Origin: Chloroflexi bacterium RBG_16_51_16
GTDB lineage: Bacteria; Chloroflexota; Anaerolineae; Anaerolineales; Villigracilaceae
NCBI GenBank assembly: GCA_001796785.1
Contig: MGNL01000066.1
Span: 18,488-36,959, forward strand
Reading direction: 5' to 3'
Length of the DNA stretch: 18,472 nucleotides
Position numbers and translations under genes: made by a program. A model generated the notes under the pieces. It was not told the origin of the DNA and ran no database searches. It saw nothing but the letters and a program-made list of their open reading frames with translations. Shown here in pieces: positions 14,546 to 18,472 of the stretch (position 1 is its first letter; each line of letters begins with the position of its first letter).

Positions 14546-17500
14546 CAAGAGCCATTCGAACTGCGTGCTATCGACTTGCCAACACTTTCGATCAGCTCGC
14601 TTTTATTCAACGAACCCTTTGCGATCAACCTCAATCCGAATTCCTTCAGTTGATTGTGCTGCTCAATTGTTAAATCCATTCCGCTGACCACGACGATTGG
14701 AAGCTCCGAGAACCTTTCATCGTTCCTCAATTTTTCAAGGAGCTCGAATCCATTCATTTCCGGCATAAAAAGATCCAGGATAAGGGCGTGCGGTGGGCGA
14801 CCGGATGTGAGCATTTCCCAACCCTTGGTGCAGCTATCAATCACGATAGGATAGTAATGTCCATCCTCATTCAACAACTTCGCCATCAAGCGGAGATCGT
14901 CCGGATTATCATCGATCACCAAAACATCGCGGATCGACCCGTTTTGATTTAATCGATCCAGAGTCCGGATAAGATCTTCCTCAAGAATTGGTTTCAATAA
15001 ATAATCCGTTGCTCCCAAATTGAAACCTTTTTGTTGCTCCTCAATGATGCTGCATATGATCACCGGCGTGGATTTAGTGGTCGTGTCCGACTTGAGATCC
15101 CGCAACACCTGCCATCCGTCTATTCCCGGCATCATGATATCCAGGGTTACCGCAAAAGGTTTAATTTGTCTGACACGCTCCACTGCACGAGACGAATCAG
15201 TCAGGGGAATCACCTGATACCCTTGGGACTGAAGATATCGTTCATACAATCCCAGAACCTGAGGGTCATCATCAATCGTGAGGATTGTCTTTGCGCCTGG
15301 GTGAGAAACAACCTGAACTGGGTTTCTATATAAGGGAAGGGTGAAGAAGAACGTACTTCCTTTCCCTGGTGCGCTATTGACGCCAATGTTACCGCCGTGA
15401 AGTTGTACCAACTGTCGGGAAATGGATAAGCCCAAACCACTACCACCCGTTTTTCGTGTAGGTGAGTCGTCGACCTGGGAAAATGGCTGGAATAGTTTTT
15501 CTTGATCCTCGGCTGAAATCCCTGGTCCTGTGTCGATCACCTTGACCACTAGTTCAGGAATTGCCCCTGGTTTTTCAGAAACCGAAACTTCAACTTTGAT
15601 TTCACCTTCGTCAGTGAACTTGGCGGCGTTCGACAATAAGTTGATCATGACTTGTCGGACTCGAATGGCATCCGCCCGAACCGTGGGTAAGTTAGGTTGA
15701 ATTTCCCGCTTTAGCTCGATAGGTTTATCCTTGATCAAACCGGTCACGGTGGAAAGGACGCTGCTGGTCAGTTCAGCCATGTTGACTTCGTCGAACGCTA
15801 GTTCCATCTTTCCGGCTTCGATTTTTGAAATATCGAGGATATCGTTGATGAGACCCAGAAGGTGTTGACCGGAGTTGTAGATCGCGGAAAGATCCTGCTG
15901 CTGGAGTTCTGATACCGGACCGTCGATGCCCTTGAGGATGACCCTGGAAAACCCGATGATCGAGTTTAACGGGGTTCGCAGCTCATGGCTCATATTTGCC
16001 AGGAATTGACTCTTCAGCCGATCGATCTCTCGAATTTCAAGGACCGCCTTCTGGGATAACTCATATGATCTGGCGTTATCTATCGCAACTGCGATCTGAT
16101 CTGCGAGGGTTTGCAGGACTGAAATCTCATCCTCCGGAAAGGCGTCGGCGACCGTGGAATGGAAGTCCAGCGCGCCGATAATTCGGTCTCCGACCCGAAG
16201 GGGGATCGCTGTTTCGGCACGGGTGGCAAGTAACAATGGATTGATGTGATAGATTGGATCCGCCCCAATATCATTGACAACGACTGGAATTCCCTCGGCC
16301 GCAGTCTTCCCAACAATGGTTTTACTGCCGACAGGGATTACATAACCCTGCCTCATCATCTCCTCACCGGCTTGTCCGGAAGCACCTTGTAATTTAGCGT
16401 TAAAACCAGTTTCCTCAACAATAAATATTGCCGTATGATAAAAACCGAAATGCTCTGAAATAAGTTCGACCGTCCTGCTGAAAATTGTTTTAAGCTCCAA
16501 GGTGGAGGTTACCAGGCGTCCAATTTCAGCTGAGGCAGCCAGATATTCATTACGCCGGTGGATAACTTCCTGAGCTTTTTTCTGTTCTGAAATATCAGCA
16601 TGAACCGCCAGAAAACCAAGGATATTGCCCATATCATCAAGGATGGGTGCGGTTGTACCGGCAATCGTCACCAAGTGACCATCCCTGGCTTTATTAACGA
16701 TTTCTTCTGTAATCGTTTGCTTATTCAGAAGCGTATTCCAGAAATTCTCGTAATCTCCCCTCGTTAGCATTCCAGATTTGAGGATCCGGGGTGTTTTTCC
16801 CATCACATCATTCGGATTGTATCCATAGACCTTCTCAAACCCTTCGTTCGCATATTGGATCTTGCCAGCGATATCCGTAATAAAAATAGCATTATCCGTT
16901 CGTTCAATACCAAGTCTGAATTTGAGCAATTCCTCGCTTCTAAGTTTGGTTTCCTGGAATAACCGTGCATTTTCCAACGCAAGCGAAAGCTGCTCGGTCA
17001 CCTGCTTGACGAGTAACTGCTCATCCTCTGACCAAGTTCTGGTTTCCGTTTCATCAATGATTTGCAGGGTAGCCCAATCTTCAGAGCCCATCTGAAACGC
17101 CATGGCTAGATTTGACTCATTTCCATCATTTACCGGCAGAACCACTGGCAGGCTGGGCAGCGAAGAAGTCTGTCTTTTATAGGGTTGTGCTTTTGGAAAT
17201 ACAGGCAGAGGCGGCAGATCGATAACTTTATTTGTATCCGGTACTGTCATCTGCGGAGTTAATCTCGGTTCGCTCAGGATGGGATTTTCCGGTTGATTGA
17301 TCAACCTATCTAGAGGCGTGTCTTTTGATTCTGTCGTAGCTTTATTTTGTATTGGAGGAAGTGATGGTTCATCGAGTGGTCTGGTAACAATATCTGAGGT
17401 GGTTCGCGGTAGAGCGACTACAGATGGAATTCTATTTTCATCCAGAGGTCGCCAATCTGGATTAAGTTCAACTGGTAAATTCGATCCTTCCTTAGCAACC

Positions 17501-18201
17501 GATCCTGATTCCTCATTTATAACGGGTTTCGTTTTTGCCGCGGAATCGATAATCGGCGGAGTACGCAAATACGGGTAATCCTGGGATGGTCGAATCCCCA
17601 ACTCGGGTTCCTCGTATGTAACAGGTTTGATTTCTTCCGGAACTACTATTGGAGTTGGAGGGAGTTCAGTGTGAGATTGCGCTAATAGATCTGGTGTATT
17701 TTTAGGTATATCGGTTGCCGATGCATCTTTATTATCGATTAGAGGTTGCCAAACAGGATTTGACTCTTCAGCCGGTAAGTTCGACCTGCGTTGTTCATCA
17801 TATCCCGGCCCCTCAGGTATTACGGATTCGAGTTCTTCCGGAACTTCAAGGGGGGTAGAAGGTGTTTCAGTGAGCGGTTGCCAATCGGAATTCGGTTCAA
17901 CCGGTATGTTTGCCTCTCGTTGTGCATCAGAGCCAGTCTCCTCAGAGATACCGGGTTTGATCTCTTTTGCATCTTCGAAGATAGCCGGAGTGTGCGAATC
18001 AAGGGAATCCTGTGATTGTTGAATTTCCGAATCGAGTTCCTCAGGCAGGGCGGTTTTGATTGCTTCCCTTGCTTCGTACACCGGCGTAGTAAGCAACTCC
18101 GGGGAATCCTGGGATGGCCGAATTTCTGGTTCGAGTTCCTCAGGAATTAAACCCTTGAATAATTTTTCAAGCCGGTTGTCTAAATTCGAATTCTTTTGCA
18201 T
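14545..18201 (-). CDS. Hybrid sensor histidine kinase with repetitive N-terminus (PAS-GAF-HisKA-HATPase-REC-REC)
   Basis: This 1218-residue protein shows no membrane helix. It starts with a short basic segment (NRLEKLFKGL, about residues 9-18), then about 330 acidic, Pro-rich, probably disordered residues built from degenerate repeats. Next is the tail end of a GAF domain (375-417), a PAS domain (about 430-540), a full GAF domain (557-712), HisKA with His739 (MSHELRTPLNS) and an ATPase domain with NLLSNAAKF, DTGPGIS, FQPFSQ and GGSGLGLS. Two receivers follow: Asp1021 with Lys1070 (LLKP), then Asp1143 with Lys1195 (AKGS). The ATG at 18199-18201 has AGGAG 10 nt upstream; a TTG three codons earlier abuts that site and is less likely. 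The gene overlaps the ParA-like gene upstream and precedes the PLP enzyme-receiver fusion, a candidate phospho-target. Confidence 0.93.
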   Translation of the reverse strand: MQKNSNLDNRLEKLFKGLIPEELEPEIRPSQDSPELLTTPVYEAREAIKTALPEELDSEIQQSQDSLDSHTPAIFEDAKEIKPGISEETGSDAQREANIPVEPNSDWQPLTETPSTPLEVPEELESVIPEGPGYDEQRRSNLPAEESNPVWQPLIDNKDASATDIPKNTPDLLAQSHTELPPTPIVVPEEIKPVTYEEPELGIRPSQDYPYLRTPPIIDSAAKTKPVINEESGSVAKEGSNLPVELNPDWRPLDENRIPSVVALPRTTSDIVTRPLDEPSLPPIQNKATTESKDTPLDRLINQPENPILSEPRLTPQMTVPDTNKVIDLPPLPVFPKAQPYKRQTSSLPSLPVVLPVNDGNESNLAMAFQMGSEDWATLQIIDETETRTWSEDEQLLVKQVTEQLSLALENARLFQETKLRSEELLKFRLGIERTDNAIFITDIAGKIQYANEGFEKVYGYNPNDVMGKTPRILKSGMLTRGDYENFWNTLLNKQTITEEIVNKARDGHLVTIAGTTAPILDDMGNILGFLAVHADISEQKKAQEVIHRRNEYLAASAEIGRLVTSTLELKTIFSRTVELISEHFGFYHTAIFIVEETGFNAKLQGASGQAGEEMMRQGYVIPVGSKTIVGKTAAEGIPVVVNDIGADPIYHINPLLLATRAETAIPLRVGDRIIGALDFHSTVADAFPEDEISVLQTLADQIAVAIDNARSYELSQKAVLEIREIDRLKSQFLANMSHELRTPLNSIIGFSRVILKGIDGPVSELQQQDLSAIYNSGQHLLGLINDILDISKIEAGKMELAFDEVNMAELTSSVLSTVTGLIKDKPIELKREIQPNLPTVRADAIRVRQVMINLLSNAAKFTDEGEIKVEVSVSEKPGAIPELVVKVIDTGPGISAEDQEKLFQPFSQVDDSPTRKTGGSGLGLSISRQLVQLHGGNIGVNSAPGKGSTFFFTLPLYRNPVQVVSHPGAKTILTIDDDPQVLGLYERYLQSQGYQVIPLTDSSRAVERVRQIKPFAVTLDIMMPGIDGWQVLRDLKSDTTTKSTPVIICSIIEEQQKGFNLGATDYLLKPILEEDLIRTLDRLNQNGSIRDVLVIDDNPDDLRLMAKLLNEDGHYYPIVIDSCTKGWEMLTSGRPPHALILDLFMPEMNGFELLEKLRNDERFSELPIVVVSGMDLTIEQHNQLKEFGLRLIAKGSLNKSELIESVGKSIARSSNGS
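17434..18144 (-). repeat. Degenerate coding repeats in the hybrid kinase N-terminus
   Basis: Three related unit types recur in the translated sequence. Unit A has the pattern PEELxxEIxxSQDS..L.TP..........K and lies at about 18052-18144, 17953-18045 and 17521-17613. Unit B has the pattern EExGS.....NLPVExNPDWQPL and lies at about 17869-17949, 17734-17820 and 17434-17520. A short unit C, TPxxVPEEx, separates them. The order is A-A-B-C-B-C-A-B. Similarity is also visible in the DNA (CGAGTTCCTCAGG recurs), so the region grew by internal duplication. It is rich in Pro, Glu, Asp and Ser, and no fold is expected. Confidence 0.7.
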
Positions 18202-18472
18202 GTTCGACAAGCTCCTGGGCTAGCACGCGATATTGGACAGCACCTCGCGTGGCAGTCCTGTAAACAGTAATCGGCAATCCAGCAATGGGACTCTCTCGTA
18301 ATTTTGTGTCCATCTCAATGACCGTTGTTAAAACTCCGTCTCCAAATGTACTCCGCAATTGAGCGTGTATGTTTTTATGTGAATCGTTTTTACAATCAAG
18401 CATGGTCACGAGGATGCGGTATGACAAGCCAGGATTCCCATCCCGGCGAACCTGACGGACAAGGTTCATCAT
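18167..18472 (-). CDS. ParA/MinD-family ATPase, C-terminal part (5' end outside window)
   Basis: The 101 residues in view match the end of a ParA/Soj-type ATPase: a helix with VRR, the strand YRILVTMLDCKND, the segment FGDGVLTTVIEMDTKLRESPIAGLPI, and RGAVQYRVLAQELVEHAKEF. In the family this part follows the Walker motifs, which lie beyond the right edge. The first visible Met coincides with the window edge, so the true start is upstream. Such ATPases move chromosomes, plasmids or protein clusters along the nucleoid by ATP-dependent DNA binding. The 3' end overlaps the hybrid kinase start by about 35 nt in another frame, a tight arrangement that suggests one transcript. No parB gene is visible; the genuine chromosomal ParA, an orphan or a cluster-positioning ParA are all possible. 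Confidence 0.85.
   Translation of the reverse strand: MMNLVRQVRRDGNPGLSYRILVTMLDCKNDSHKNIHAQLRSTFGDGVLTTVIEMDTKLRESPIAGLPITVYRTATRGAVQYRVLAQELVEHAKEFEFRQPA

Noticed and set aside
1..18472. Mobile elements, defence systems, CRISPR, tRNA or rRNA genes
   Set aside because: I found no transposase or integrase, no regularly spaced short repeats, and no RNA gene signatures on either strand. The repeats at 17434-18144 are coding and belong to the kinase.

Overview
The window looks like a stretch of a bacterial chromosome, most likely from the Chloroflexota and perhaps Anaerolineae. This rests on three things: multi-GAF soluble histidine kinases of a style common there, a corrinoid-dependent MttB-type methyltransferase operon, and a TrmFO/HflX housekeeping core. 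It is an inference from gene style, not a phylogenetic result. I see no rRNA, tRNA, CRISPR array, transposase or integrase. Several genes appear to lack a Shine-Dalgarno sequence and to sit directly behind a -10-like box, which hints that leaderless transcripts are common in this genome.

Layout. (1) 1-2616, minus strand: a one-carbon operon read as FCD-type GntR regulator, corrinoid protein, then trimethylamine-methyltransferase-family protein, which runs off the left edge. A 12-bp palindrome lies in the regulator's predicted promoter. (2) 2878-4442, minus: the HflX ribosome-rescue GTPase, overlapped by 4 nt by a 67-residue two-helix membrane protein, with a probable terminator after it. (3) 4652-6897, minus: TrmFO (tRNA m5U54 methyltransferase), overlapped by 4 nt by a membrane-anchored M28 zinc peptidase. 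(4) 6943-11865, plus: a three-gene signalling operon made of a soluble multi-GAF histidine kinase, a kinase with an N-terminal receiver (REC-GAF-HisKA-HATPase), and a receiver/winged-helix response regulator. (5) 11884-18472, minus: the most unusual block. In transcription order it holds the end of a ParA/MinD-like ATPase, a 1218-residue hybrid kinase with a long repetitive acidic/proline-rich N-terminus, a threonine-synthase-like PLP enzyme fused to a C-terminal receiver domain, and an EamA/DMT transporter.

How they may work together. In block 5 the hybrid kinase could phosphorylate the receiver attached to the PLP enzyme, giving direct phospho-control of an amino-acid biosynthetic enzyme, and the transporter could export its product. 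The kinase's first residues form a short basic amphipathic segment, and the gene overlaps a ParA-like gene, so it may be positioned in the cell by that ATPase. The enzyme-receiver fusion in this setting is the best candidate for an undescribed system here. Its parts are directly visible, but the functional coupling is inference. Block 4 reads as a conventional phosphorelay with redundant kinases. Blocks 2 and 3 are housekeeping.
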